In this document: positions 1 to 8,540 of the stretch, piece by piece
Position numbering within the stretch: position 1 is the stretch's first letter
Layout: each line of letters begins with the position of its first letter
Assembly (NCBI GenBank): GCA_937965785.1
Contig: CALCKT010000070.1
Span: forward strand, 120,166-184,165
DNA from: an uncultured Propionibacteriaceae bacterium
GTDB taxonomy: Bacteria; Actinomycetota; Actinomycetes; Propionibacteriales; Propionibacteriaceae
Length of the DNA: 64,000 nucleotides
Reading direction: 5' to 3'
Made by a program: the position numbers and the translations under genes
The notes under the pieces: model-generated
Told to the model about the DNA's origin: nothing
The model's input: the letters and a program-made list of their open reading frames with translations, nothing else
Database searches by the model: none

Positions 1-254
1 TCACGGGAACGGACGTGCTGGACTTTCACCGCCGCGGTGGGGACGTGGTGGCCGAACTCACGCGACTGGGTGTCGAGGCGCTGCGGCCGGTGATCGTGGT
101 GGCGGGCCGGAACTTCGTGTCGTCCCGGGAACTGCGCCTGGTCGGGATCGAGGAGGCGCACGCCGTGGCCCCGCCCGGGGTCGGGGAAATTGACATCACC
201 ACTGAGCAGTTGACGACCCTGGCCCGGCGGGTGGCCGGCACATGGACTTGGTGA
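1..254 (+). CDS. Glycerate kinase, C-terminal fragment (cut by window edge)
   Basis: The reading frame is open from the left edge, so only the last ~83 residues are present. The fragment begins TGTDVLDFH, which matches the conserved TGEGxxDxQ-like motif of the glycerate kinase (GlxK/GckA type 1) family, and continues with the typical VIVVAGR strand and a GIEEAHAV segment. The family phosphorylates D-glycerate with ATP in central carbon metabolism. In mycobacteria a glycerate kinase gene also sits beside a HesB-like gene, and that neighbour follows here 28 bp downstream. The call rests on the motif and this gene order; the catalytic part lies outside the window. Confidence 0.7.
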   Translation, partial: TGTDVLDFHRRGGDVVAELTRLGVEALRPVIVVAGRNFVSSRELRLVGIEEAHAVAPPGVGEIDITTEQLTTLARRVAGTWTW

Positions 255-282
255 AGCAGGGAAGAGAAGTAGACTCGGGTTC

Positions 283-630
283 GTGAGTGAAACCCAGACT
301 GTTCCCCAGGGCGTCGTGCTGACCGACGTCGCCGTCTCCAAGGTGCGTTCCCTGTTGGAGGCCGAGGGCCGCACCGATCTGAGCCTGCGTATCGCGGTGC
401 AGCCGGGTGGCTGCTCCGGGCTGCGCTACCAGTTGTACTTCGACGACCGTGAACTGGACGGGGACATCGCAACGGAGTACGGCGACGTGAAGGTCGTCAC
501 CGACAGGATGAGCGCCCCCTACCTCGGAGGGGCCTCCATCGATTTCGTCGACACGATCGAGAAGCAGGGCTTCACGATCGACAACCCGAACGCCAGCGGC
601 GCCTGCGCCTGCGGCGACTCCTTCAACTGA
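283..630 (+). CDS. erpA: A-type iron-sulfur carrier (HesB/IscA/ErpA family)
   Basis: A 115-residue protein of normal family length, started by GTG with a purine-rich GAAGAGAAG stretch 13 bases upstream. The three cysteines that bind the cluster are present: C44 in GGCSGLRYQ, and C108 and C110 in the tail ACACGDSF. The family accepts an Fe-S cluster from a scaffold and passes it to target enzymes in the cytoplasm. No suf or isc genes are in view, so it acts as a stand-alone carrier here. The symbol erpA is chosen by analogy with actinobacteria; iscA would be an equally common label. Confidence 0.9.
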   Translation: MSETQTVPQGVVLTDVAVSKVRSLLEAEGRTDLSLRIAVQPGGCSGLRYQLYFDDRELDGDIATEYGDVKVVTDRMSAPYLGGASIDFVDTIEKQGFTIDNPNASGACACGDSFN

Positions 631-643
631 TCCCCGCGCCCGG

Positions 644-2101
644 TCACCAGCTCGTGCTGACCGGGCGTCCCTCTTCGAAACCGGAGCCGGACTGCACCCC
701 GATCACGGCCCGGGCGGTGAACTCCGTGAGCGTGCGGGCACCCGCGTAGGTGGCGGAGCTTCGCACCCCGGATGTGATCCAGTCGAGCAGGTCCTCGACG
801 CCCGGGCGCTGCGGATCCAGGTACATCCGCGACGAGGAGATGCCCTCCTCGAACAGGGCGGCGCGGGCCCGGTCGAAAGCCGACTGCTCCCGCGTACGCT
901 GCCTGACCGCGCGAGCGGAGGCCATTCCGTAGCTCTCCTTGTAGGCCCGGCCCTCGTGGTCGAACAGCTGATCGCCGGTGGACTCGTGGGTGCCCGCGAA
1001 CCAGGAACCGATCATCACGGAACCGGCCCCGGCGGCCAGCGCCAGGGCGACGTCCCGGGGATGCCTGACGCCCCCGTCGGCCCACACCGCGCAGCCGCTG
1101 CGACGGGCCTGCTCAGCGCATTCGAGGACGGCGGAGAACTGCGGGCGGCCGACACCCGTCTGCATGCGTGTGGTGCACATGGCGCCCGGACCGACGCCCA
1201 CCTTGACGATGTCAGCCCCGGCCTCGGTGAGGTCACGCACCCCGTCGGCGGTCACGACGTTTCCCGCGACGATCAGCACTCGCCTCCCGGTGCTTTCGGC
1301 GAACCGGTCGCGTTCCCTGCGGGCCAACCCCAACGCGGCGATCATCTTCTCCTGGTGGCCGTGGGCGGTGTCCACCACCAGCACGTCGGCCTGCGCATTC
1401 AGCGCCGCCCGCACCTTGGCGGTCACGTCGCCGTTGATCCCGATCGCGACCCCCGCACGCAGGCGCCCCCGTTCGTCGAGCGCAGGTGCGTAGAGGGCCG
1501 AACGCAGCGCCCCCTTGCTGGTCATTATCCCGACCAGCAGGCCCTCCGGGTCGACGGCCAGGGCCACCTTCTGGTGCCGTTCCGCCAGGGAATCGAAAAC
1601 CTGTTTCGGCGCGGTCTCCGGCGAGACGGTGATGACGTCGCTGGTCATGACGTCACGGGCCTGGGCGAACCGGTCGGCGGTCGCCGCGTCCTGCGGGTGC
1701 ACCAGTCCCACGACCCGGGAGGAATCCACCACCACCGCCACCCCGTGCGCGCGTTTGGCCATCAAGCCGATGGTCTCCCCGACGGTGGTGTGGGGGGAAA
1801 CCGTCACGGCGGTGTCGAAGACGGGATGGGCCTGTTTCACCTTCGCGATGGAATTCGCCACCACATCCACCGGGATGTCCTGCGGGAAGATCGCGAGCCC
1901 GCCCCGGCGGGCCATGGTCTCAGCCATGCGCCTGCCCGAGACCGCCGTCATGTTCGCGGCCACCAGGGGCAGGGGCGTCGCCAGTCCGTCCGTGGAGGTC
2001 AGGTCGACATCCAACCGGGAAGCGACATCGGAACGGTTCGGAACCATGAACACATCGGAATAGGTGAGGTCCGTCGTGGGCCTCTCATTCAGGAAACGCA
2101 C
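644..2101 (-). CDS. guaB1: GuaB1-type IMP dehydrogenase family protein (likely GMP reductase)
   Basis: A 485-residue protein of the IMPDH/GMPR fold. The (beta/alpha)8 barrel is interrupted at about residues 95-200 by a pair of CBS-like segments. The catalytic cysteine is C309 in the loop GVGPGAMCTTRM. The N-terminal start (FLNERPTTDLTYSDVF) is typical of the actinobacterial GuaB1 group, distinct from the GuaB2 IMP dehydrogenase. GuaB1 of Mycobacterium smegmatis is reported to be a GMP reductase that returns GMP to IMP, with CBS domains sensing purine nucleotides; extending that role to this gene is inference. It starts with GTG and diverges from the receiver-trpD pair. Confidence 0.85.
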   Translation of the reverse strand: MRFLNERPTTDLTYSDVFMVPNRSDVASRLDVDLTSTDGLATPLPLVAANMTAVSGRRMAETMARRGGLAIFPQDIPVDVVANSIAKVKQAHPVFDTAVTVSPHTTVGETIGLMAKRAHGVAVVVDSSRVVGLVHPQDAATADRFAQARDVMTSDVITVSPETAPKQVFDSLAERHQKVALAVDPEGLLVGIMTSKGALRSALYAPALDERGRLRAGVAIGINGDVTAKVRAALNAQADVLVVDTAHGHQEKMIAALGLARRERDRFAESTGRRVLIVAGNVVTADGVRDLTEAGADIVKVGVGPGAMCTTRMQTGVGRPQFSAVLECAEQARRSGCAVWADGGVRHPRDVALALAAGAGSVMIGSWFAGTHESTGDQLFDHEGRAYKESYGMASARAVRQRTREQSAFDRARAALFEEGISSSRMYLDPQRPGVEDLLDWITSGVRSSATYAGARTLTEFTARAVIGVQSGSGFEEGRPVSTSW

Positions 2102-2195
2102 ACGTGCAGCCTATGCCCTGCCGGTGACTCGCCCGCCCGCGGCCGCCACGGGAGAGCTACGATGTTGCGAAGTCACACGTGGCCAAGGAGAGACT

Positions 2196-2594
2196 ATGAG
2201 CGAGGAGACCCTCAGGGTGCTGCTGTATTCCAGTGACCGCACGGTGCGGGAGCAGGTGCGGCTCGCCCTCGGACGCAAGGTGGCTTCCGATCTGCCTCCC
2301 ATCGAGGTGGAGGAGGTGGCCACCGGGCAGGCCATGCTGAAGATGCTGGCCGCCGAACCCGGTTACGACCTGCTGATCCTGGATGGTGAGGCCCAGCCCG
2401 AGGGGGGCATCGGCCTGGCCCACCAGGTCAAGGAGGAGTACAACCCCTGCCCGCCGGTGCTGTTGCTGCTGGCCCGCGTGGCCGATGCGTGGCTCGGCAC
2501 GTGGTCGCGGGCCGAAGCGATCTCCGCCTATCCCGTGGATCCGGTCCGGCTGCCCACCCAGGTGGCCGAGCTGCTGCGGGAGAAGGTGGCATGA
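2196..2594 (+). CDS. Degenerate response-regulator receiver protein upstream of trpD
   Basis: A 132-residue single-domain protein starting at ATG 2196, with AAGGAG nine bases before it. It looks like a CheY-type receiver: strand 1 is LRVLLYSSD, and the phospho-acceptor strand is DLLILDGEAQPEGG, where the Asp is kept. The usual pair of acidic residues at the end of strand 1 is reduced to SD, and the conserved Lys after strand 5 cannot be found. There is no output domain. The stop codon overlaps the ATG of trpD (ATGA), so the two are translationally coupled. Its role is unknown; it may be a phosphorylation-independent receiver. Confidence 0.75.
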   Translation: MSEETLRVLLYSSDRTVREQVRLALGRKVASDLPPIEVEEVATGQAMLKMLAAEPGYDLLILDGEAQPEGGIGLAHQVKEEYNPCPPVLLLLARVADAWLGTWSRAEAISAYPVDPVRLPTQVAELLREKVA

Positions 2595-3625
2595 CCTACA
2601 CCTGGCCGGACATCCTGACGGGCCTGGTGCGTCGCGAGGGCCTGGAAGCCGAGGCCGCGCAGTGGGCTCTCAACGAGATCCTTTCAGGTCGTGCCAGCGA
2701 GGTGCAGCTCGCGGCCCTGCTGGTGGCCCTGCGGGCGAAGGGTGAGACGGAGGACGAGATCGAGGGCCTCAGCTCTGCGATGCTCGACAATGCGGTCCAG
2801 GTCACCCTCGATCGGGAGGCCGTGGACGTGGTGGGCACGGGGGGTGACCGGGCCAACACCGTGAACATCTCCACCATGGCGGCCCTGGTGGCGGCCGCGG
2901 CGGGCGCGAAGGTGGTCAAGCACGGTTCGCGGGCGTCGTCGTCGCAGGCCGGCACCGCCGACACCCTGGAGGAGCTGGGCCTCAACATCGCGTTGGAACC
3001 GGTCAGGCAGGCGGATGTCCTGGAGAAGGTGGGCATCACCTTCCTGTTCGCGCAGTTCTACCACCCCGCGATGAAACACGTCGCCGGGGTGCGGAAACAG
3101 TTGGCGATCCAGACCACGTTCAACTTCCTCGGACCCCTGTCGAACCCCGCCCGTCCCCAGGCGATGGCGCTCGGCGTGGCCAACGACGACATCGCGCCCG
3201 TCGTGGCGCGGGTGTTGGCGAGACGCGGGGTGCGGGGCCTGGTTTTCCGCGGTTTCGATGGACTCGACGAGCTGACCACCACATCCCCCTCGGACGTGTG
3301 GCTGCTGGCCGACGGGCGGGTGCACCGCACCACCCTGGATCCGGCGGAGCTCGGGCTGCCGCCCGCCGCCCCCTCGGACCTGAGGGGCGGGGACGCGCAG
3401 CACAACGCCCAGGTGGTGCGGGACCTGGTGGCGGGCAGGACCGGTCCGGTCCGCGACGTCGTGGTCCTGAACGCGGCGGCCGCCCTGCTGGCCTACCGCG
3501 GGGTGAGCCCCGTGATGCCGCTTGCCGAGCAGCTGGCGGCCACCCTCGCCGACGCCAACCGGGCCCTGGAGGACGGCAGCGTCCAGCGGAAACTCGACGC
3601 CTGGATCGAGGCCACCGGGGCCTGA
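2591..3625 (+). CDS. trpD: Anthranilate phosphoribosyltransferase
   Basis: A 344-residue protein that transfers the phosphoribosyl group of PRPP to anthranilate, the second step of tryptophan synthesis. The PRPP pyrophosphate loop VVGTGGDRANTVNIST starts at residue 80, and the anthranilate-side segment VKHGSRASSSQAGTAD follows near residue 110. The ATG at 2591 is chosen because it overlaps the preceding stop codon and matches the usual N-terminus; an upstream in-frame GTG would lengthen it into the receiver gene. No other trp genes are nearby, so trpD stands apart from the rest of the pathway, as in many actinobacteria. Confidence 0.95.
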   Translation: MTYTWPDILTGLVRREGLEAEAAQWALNEILSGRASEVQLAALLVALRAKGETEDEIEGLSSAMLDNAVQVTLDREAVDVVGTGGDRANTVNISTMAALVAAAAGAKVVKHGSRASSSQAGTADTLEELGLNIALEPVRQADVLEKVGITFLFAQFYHPAMKHVAGVRKQLAIQTTFNFLGPLSNPARPQAMALGVANDDIAPVVARVLARRGVRGLVFRGFDGLDELTTTSPSDVWLLADGRVHRTTLDPAELGLPPAAPSDLRGGDAQHNAQVVRDLVAGRTGPVRDVVVLNAAAALLAYRGVSPVMPLAEQLAATLADANRALEDGSVQRKLDAWIEATGA

Positions 3626-3629
3626 GGCA

Positions 3630-4217
3630 TCAGCCGCCACCCACCAGTGCGGCAGCCACCACGGGCCCCAGCCACAGTGACGGGCCGTAGGGAAAGGGAT
3701 CCGACGCGCGCCCGCGCAGCGCGTGGACGATGGCCCAGAGGGCTCCTGTGAGGGTTCCCGCCAGCAGCGCCGTCGTCCATGCCTGGAGACCCATCGAACC
3801 GGCCGCCGCGCCCACCAGCAGCCCGAGCCTGACGTCACCGAAGCCGAAACTGCTGGAGAACCGCCACACCAACCAGAAAACGCCCGAGGTGGCACACGCC
3901 CCCGTCAGGGCCGCAACGAGCACCCCCGGGGAGTGGAGGGCGACCACCGCCAGGCCCGCCGCCACCTGGGCGGCGGCGATCCAGTGCAGGCGTTTCGGAA
4001 GCCAGGTGGTCCTGAGATCAACCCACACCAGCGCCCCTCCCGCGCCGAGATAACCGAACCACAGCGGCAGCTGCACGGCAGGTACCCGCCAGAGGGCGCA
4101 GGCGCACCCCAGGACCAACAACCCCAGCGCGACGGCGTCCCGTGGCCTCGCCAGGGAGGGGTAGTCGGGCGGAGGATCGTGCGGATCCAGGGCAACACGA
4201 GGCAGCCGCGGCACCAC
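3630..4217 (-). CDS. A24-family prepilin peptidase (type IV leader peptidase)
   Basis: A small polytopic membrane protein (195 residues from the GTG start). Both catalytic aspartate motifs of the A24 family are visible: VDLRTTWLPKRL and FGFGDVRLG (GxGD). The family cleaves prepilin leaders at the inner face of the membrane, often in tad/flp or type IV pilus systems. No pilin gene lies nearby. The start is uncertain: the frame stays open upstream and encodes a hydrophobic stretch (LTPVLFTLALASAS...) back to a CTG at 4283 that overlaps the stop of the upstream gene. Using that start would add about 22 residues and a first membrane helix. Confidence 0.8.
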   Translation of the reverse strand: MVPRLPRVALDPHDPPPDYPSLARPRDAVALGLLVLGCACALWRVPAVQLPLWFGYLGAGGALVWVDLRTTWLPKRLHWIAAAQVAAGLAVVALHSPGVLVAALTGACATSGVFWLVWRFSSSFGFGDVRLGLLVGAAAGSMGLQAWTTALLAGTLTGALWAIVHALRGRASDPFPYGPSLWLGPVVAAALVGGG

Positions 4218-4279
4218 CAGAATCAGGTGGGCCGCGGCTGCCGATGCACTGGCAAGCGCCAGTGTGAACAGAACCGGGG

Positions 4280-5053
4280 TCAGCGCTGGGCCTTGGTGAA
4301 CCCGGCAGCCTCGGCGGCCTCCTCCGAGTTGAACCAGACCTCGGCGATCGTCAGTTCGTAGCCCCGGGTGCCGGGAACGTGATACTTCTTCGAGCGCTCG
4401 TTGCCCTTGAAGATGTAGCCCTCGGGCGGGTTGGGACCGACATAGGAACCCTCACCGAAGCTTTCCTTCGGGGCTTCCGGGGTGGGTGCGGCGGCCTGGG
4501 GGGTGGGGGTGACGGGCTCGTTGAACTTCGCGGCGGTGGCGAAGGTGTCGTTGTTGTTGATGTAGGCGCGCGACGGTTCGTGAGCGGTCCAGCCGTCGTC
4601 CTTGGGCGTCAGGAAATGCCTCACGGCGGCGACTGCGCCCGCGACGAGGGAACCGATGAACACGAATTTCGCGAACTTCTTGAACTTGCCGCCCTTGCAC
4701 TTCTTCTGCTTCACGGGCGCGGGTTTGTGACCGGCGGCCTTGTGCAGGGCCTGCTGCAGGTTGGGCAGCAACTTGGATGTGACCTTCTCGTGGGCCGCGT
4801 CAACGGCGGTGGGAACCCGGTCGAGCGCGCTCCGGATGTGCGGCTCCCAGGTGTCGAGGCGTTTCGATGCGAAATCCGCCGTGCGCTTCCCCGCCTCGCG
4901 GGCCAGGGGGGCGGCCTTGCGCTGGGCTTCCAGCAGAATCGCGGCGGCCCTCTCGGTGGCGTCGTCCCAGATGTTGCGGCCAGCTTCCGCGGCGGCGGCG
5001 GCAGATTCCGCGGCGGCCTTGGTCAGTCGTGACTTTTTCACTGCTTCCTCCAA
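4280..5053 (-). CDS. Membrane-anchored protein with C-terminal sunset-like domain
   Basis: A 257-residue protein. The N-terminal ~110 residues are Ala/Glu-rich and likely helical, a KKCKGGKFKKFAK basic patch precedes one membrane segment (FVFIGSLVAGAVAAV), and a Pro-rich linker follows. The last ~45 residues (IFKGNERSKKYHVPGTRGY, then AEVWFNSEEAAEAAGF) match the sunset-domain pattern found at the C-terminus of many actinobacterial envelope proteins. The domain's biochemical role is not established. By topology the tail would lie outside the membrane. The prepilin peptidase gene starts at or just after its stop codon, so the two are probably co-transcribed. Confidence 0.65.
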   Translation of the reverse strand: MEEAVKKSRLTKAAAESAAAAAEAGRNIWDDATERAAAILLEAQRKAAPLAREAGKRTADFASKRLDTWEPHIRSALDRVPTAVDAAHEKVTSKLLPNLQQALHKAAGHKPAPVKQKKCKGGKFKKFAKFVFIGSLVAGAVAAVRHFLTPKDDGWTAHEPSRAYINNNDTFATAAKFNEPVTPTPQAAAPTPEAPKESFGEGSYVGPNPPEGYIFKGNERSKKYHVPGTRGYELTIAEVWFNSEEAAEAAGFTKAQR

Positions 5054-5200
5054 TGGTTGGCTCGTGATCGAGCACCCCCAACGCTACCCGGTCAAGGGCG
5101 CAAGGGGGAGGGGAAACCCGCAACAGCGATCCGATCCGGTGACGCGACACGTCGGGAAACTCCCTGACGCCGCTCGGCCGCCGACTGTAGGTTGGGTCCC

Positions 5201-5710
5201 ATGAGCATTGCTACTCTCCACACCACCAAGGGCGACATCGTCATCGAGCTCTTCGACGACGAGGCCCCAACCACGGTGGCGAACTTCGTCGGTCTTGCGG
5301 GCGGCACCAAGGAATACCGCGACCCCAACACGGGTGAGACCAAGACCGGGAAGTTCTATGACGGTCTCGGTTTCCACCGCGTCATCGACGGGTTCATGAT
5401 CCAGGGAGGTTGCCCGCTGGGCACCGGAACCGGCGGTCCCGGGTATCGTTTCGCCGACGAGTTCCACCCGGAAGTCTCCTTCAACCGCCCTTACCTGCTG
5501 GCCATGGCCAACGCAGGGCCCGGAACCAACGGCTCCCAGTTCTTCATCACGGTGGCTCCCACCCCGCACCTGAACCGTCGCCACACCATCTTCGGTGAGG
5601 TCAAGGATTCCGCCAGCCAGGCCGTGGTGGATGCCATCGCCAGCACGGAAACCGATCACCGGGACCGCCCCACCACCCCTGTGGTGATCAATTCGGTGAC
5701 CCTTTCCTGA
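5201..5710 (+). CDS. ppiA: Cyclophilin-type peptidyl-prolyl cis-trans isomerase
   Basis: A 169-residue single-domain cyclophilin without a signal peptide, so cytoplasmic. Recognisable blocks are FHRVIDGFMIQGG, with the catalytic Arg, then NGSQFFITV and HLNRRHTIFGEV. The family speeds isomerisation of X-Pro bonds during folding. ATG 5201 is preferred over the in-frame TTG at 5192. The last 55 bp overlap the 3' end of the convergent exonuclease gene. Confidence 0.93.
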   Translation: MSIATLHTTKGDIVIELFDDEAPTTVANFVGLAGGTKEYRDPNTGETKTGKFYDGLGFHRVIDGFMIQGGCPLGTGTGGPGYRFADEFHPEVSFNRPYLLAMANAGPGTNGSQFFITVAPTPHLNRRHTIFGEVKDSASQAVVDAIASTETDHRDRPTTPVVINSVTLS

Positions 5711-7341
5711 TCCAGCGCGCAGTGCGCGGGCCAGGCCCAGTCGCCGACGGTGTCCAGGAATCTGACCCCGGGTGACTCCAGCCAGTCCGCGATGCGTTCG
5801 GCCTCCTCGAAGCTCCCGGCGGGCAACCCGCCGGGAGCTTCTCGTACCGTCTCGGACAGTTCCCGGGTGGCCTCGGCGGTCTCCGGGACCTGCGCGGTGC
5901 GGGCCCGGGCGGCCCCGGCGAGTTTCCCGAAGCGGATCACGTGAACGGCCCACTCGTCGTGCTCCGGGGCGGCCGCCACCAGCTCGGGACAACCCGCCAG
6001 GGAACGCACCCGGTGGAACCGCCTGGAGGTCTGGTGGGCGGCGAGGAGACGGTCGGTGAGTTCTCCCGCCTCCTCGAAACGTTCCTGCGCCACCAGCTCG
6101 GCCAGCCCGGGGCAGGCCGAGGCCAGCAGCTCCCTGACGTCACCCCGCCAGGTGTTGCGCAGGCGTTCCACCCCTGTTTCGTATCCCTCCGGTTCCGGGA
6201 TCACCCAGGATTCGCGCGAGGAACGGTGGTGTCTGCGTTCCAGCACCCCGAAGGCGTCGCGGAACACCCGCGCCGACTCCCGGGCGGCGGCCAGGCCGGG
6301 AAACGGCCCCCAGAACAGGTCCTCCGGGGCCGGGGTCCTCGTGGCCACCAGTCGGGGAAGGGAACCGCCGGTCAGTTTCAGCCACCACAGGCGGTGCTGG
6401 TTTCTGGAACGCCGGTTGTAGCGCGGGGATCGGGCGGCGATCATCCGGAGCTCCCGCACCTGCGCCTCCAGGTCCGTGGCGCACTCGATCCCCCTGACCC
6501 CGGTGGCCACCCGCACCATTTCGTGGATCCGGGTTCGCTGCTCCGAGGCGGAGAAGTAGGAGGCAACCCGTTTCCGCAGGTTTCGTGACCTGCCGACGTA
6601 GAGCACCTCCGTGTGGGGAAGCCCGTTGACGTCCCGGCCCTCGTGCTCGAACCAGTAGATTCCCGGGGCCTGCGGGAGCTGTTTGGCCCAGACCCGTTTG
6701 GCCCGGCGCTCCGGGGAGACGCGCGACAGCAGTTCCTGCAGGTCCTCGACGGTGTCGATGCCGAGCCTCCCGGTTCGCTCCAGGAGGGCGTGCAGCACCT
6801 CGACGGTGGCGTGCGCGTCGCTCAGGGCCCGGTGGTCGGGCCGGGTGGTGGCGTGGAAGTGGGCGGCGAGCGTCCCCAGTTTGCAGTTGGGCACCTCCCC
6901 CTTGGGCAGCACCCGCCGGGCCAGGGTCACGGTGTCCACCACGACGGGGTTGGGCCACCGGATACCGAGCTGCTCGCAGGCGCGTTTGAGGAAACCGATG
7001 TCGAACGGGGCGTTGTGGGCCACCAGCAGGCATCCTTCGGCGAACCGCATGAACTCCGGGACGACCTCCACGGGGGAGGGGGCCGTGGCCACCATGGCGT
7101 CCGTGATCCCCGTGAGCACCTGGATCATCGCAGGAATGGGCACCGAGGGGCGCACCAGGGTCTGGAACTCGCCGAGCGGTTCGCCACCACACACCTTGAC
7201 CGCGCCGATCTCGGTGATCTCCGAGTCCGGGCCGGCGCCCGTGGTCTCCAGATCCACGACGCAGAAGGTGGTTGCGCGCAGGTGACGTCCCAGCTCCTCG
7301 AAGCTCGGTTGGGAGGACCCGGGGGTGTGGCTGGAGGTCAT
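5656..7341 (-). CDS. DEDDh 3'-5' exonuclease fused to a UvrC/Cho-like GIY-YIG domain
   Basis: A 561-residue two-part protein. Residues ~20-180 form a DnaQ-like exonuclease: Exo I FCVVDLETTGAG, Exo II with LLVAHNAPFDIGF, and Exo III with DHRALSDAHAT. Residues ~205-300 carry a GIY-YIG nuclease like the N-terminus of UvrC (GIYWFEHEG, VLYVGRSRNLRKRVASYF), followed by an accessory UvrC-like region. The same fusion occurs in mycobacteria (Rv2191) and is thought to act in DNA repair. ATG 7341 is preferred over an upstream TTG at 7371. The 3' end overlaps ppiA on the opposite strand by 55 bp. Confidence 0.88.
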   Translation of the reverse strand: MTSSHTPGSSQPSFEELGRHLRATTFCVVDLETTGAGPDSEITEIGAVKVCGGEPLGEFQTLVRPSVPIPAMIQVLTGITDAMVATAPSPVEVVPEFMRFAEGCLLVAHNAPFDIGFLKRACEQLGIRWPNPVVVDTVTLARRVLPKGEVPNCKLGTLAAHFHATTRPDHRALSDAHATVEVLHALLERTGRLGIDTVEDLQELLSRVSPERRAKRVWAKQLPQAPGIYWFEHEGRDVNGLPHTEVLYVGRSRNLRKRVASYFSASEQRTRIHEMVRVATGVRGIECATDLEAQVRELRMIAARSPRYNRRSRNQHRLWWLKLTGGSLPRLVATRTPAPEDLFWGPFPGLAAARESARVFRDAFGVLERRHHRSSRESWVIPEPEGYETGVERLRNTWRGDVRELLASACPGLAELVAQERFEEAGELTDRLLAAHQTSRRFHRVRSLAGCPELVAAAPEHDEWAVHVIRFGKLAGAARARTAQVPETAEATRELSETVREAPGGLPAGSFEEAERIADWLESPGVRFLDTVGDWAWPAHCALDQERVTELITTGVVGRSR

Positions 7342-7389
7342 GGTCGGCAACCTACCCGGCGGAGGTGACAAAAACGGTTTCCGCTCGCG

Positions 7390-7419
7390 TTGATCACACG
7401 TCCCGGTGGCCGATACAGT
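7390..7419 (+). promoter_or_regulatory. Candidate promoter for the NlpC/P60 gene
   Basis: TTGATC at 7390-7395 and TACAGT at 7414-7419 are separated by 18 bp and resemble a primary-sigma promoter. The predicted leader to the GTG start is about 58 nt. Pattern match only. Confidence 0.4.
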
Positions 7420-7484
7420 TTGGGAATGTCCTGAGGGTCCTTTAGGATTCTCTCAGCTTCGTCCCCGAGCGTCTGGAGTTTCGA

Positions 7485-8531
7485 GTGAAGTTGTTCCGCA
7501 GAGGATTGGTTGGCCTTCTCGTCGCAGCCAGCGTCGTCTTCATGCCCACCGCGTCCGCCGATCCCGACGCCGTCGCCGCTGCGAAGGAGAAGCTGGACCG
7601 CATTCATGAGGAATCCGCGACCCTGGACGCCCAGCTCATCGAGACGATCACCCGCGCCGAGGAGTCGGAGAGCAAACTCGAGACCCTCAAACAGGACCTG
7701 TCCGCACAAGAGGCGAAGGTTTCCCAGCTCGGAACCAACCTCGGTGACCTTGCGATGATGCAGCTCAACGGTGGTGGCCTGGGTGGCGGTGTGGACATCA
7801 CCGGGCAGCTGCTGGGCAGCACCGACGACACCACCTTCCTTTCCGGGCTGTCCACCATCCAGAACGAGACCGACCGGAGCATGACCGACCTGCAGACCCT
7901 CCAGGTGGAGCAGGGCCGGTTGGACACGCTCCGCGGCCAGCAGGAATCCATCACCGAGTCGTTGAAGGCGGATCGGGAGGCCAAGGAGAAGCTCGCCAAG
8001 GAGTACGAGGCCAAGGAGGCGGAGGCCCAGCAGGTCTACGACCGGCTGAGCTCCGAGGAGCAGGAACGCCTGAGGAAGCTGGAGGAGGAGGCTCGTGAGA
8101 GCACCAGCCCCTCCCCGTCCCCCGGCCGGGGGGGCGACAAGTCCGATCCTCCCGCCACCCCGTCCCCGGGCGGTGGTGGTTCCGAGCGCGCCCAGCAGGC
8201 CGTCAGCTACGCCCTCGCCCAGGTCGGCAAAGACTATGTGATGGGCACCGCAGGGCCCTCGACCTTCGACTGCTCCGGGCTGATGTACGCCGCCTACAAG
8301 CAGGTAGGCATCTCCCTGCCCCGCACCTCCCAGACCCAGTTCTCGGCCGGCACCTCCGTCTCCAAGGGGGATCTGCAACCCGGTGACCTGGTCTTCTACT
8401 ACGCCGGCATCACGCACGTCGGCATGTACATCGGCAACGGGCAGATCGTGCACGCCGCCAATCCGCGCAGCAAAGTGACCACCGCCAGCGTGAACTCGAT
8501 GCCCTACCAGGGGGCGCGACGCGTATCCTGA
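7485..8531 (+). CDS. Secreted NlpC/P60 peptidoglycan endopeptidase (RipA-like)
   Basis: A 348-residue exported protein. Residues 1-25 form a signal peptide ending TASA. Residues ~26-210 are a long coiled coil rich in Glu, Lys and Gln. A Ser/Pro/Gly linker follows, then the NlpC/P60 domain with catalytic C263 (FDCSGL), H311 (ITHVGMYIG) and H323 (IVHAANP). Such enzymes cut the D-Glu-to-diamino-acid bond in peptidoglycan stems during division and growth; the coiled coil often regulates or localises them. It lies just after the exonuclease gene on the opposite strand, the same neighbourhood as Rv2190c-Rv2191 in mycobacteria. Confidence 0.92.
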   Translation: MKLFRRGLVGLLVAASVVFMPTASADPDAVAAAKEKLDRIHEESATLDAQLIETITRAEESESKLETLKQDLSAQEAKVSQLGTNLGDLAMMQLNGGGLGGGVDITGQLLGSTDDTTFLSGLSTIQNETDRSMTDLQTLQVEQGRLDTLRGQQESITESLKADREAKEKLAKEYEAKEAEAQQVYDRLSSEEQERLRKLEEEARESTSPSPSPGRGGDKSDPPATPSPGGGGSERAQQAVSYALAQVGKDYVMGTAGPSTFDCSGLMYAAYKQVGISLPRTSQTQFSAGTSVSKGDLQPGDLVFYYAGITHVGMYIGNGQIVHAANPRSKVTTASVNSMPYQGARRVS

Positions 8532-8540
8532 GACCGCCCC

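Noticed and set aside
7372..7484. c-di-AMP (ydaO-type) riboswitch before the NlpC/P60 gene
   Set aside because: Only 113 bp separate it from the neighbour and the conserved core was not seen.
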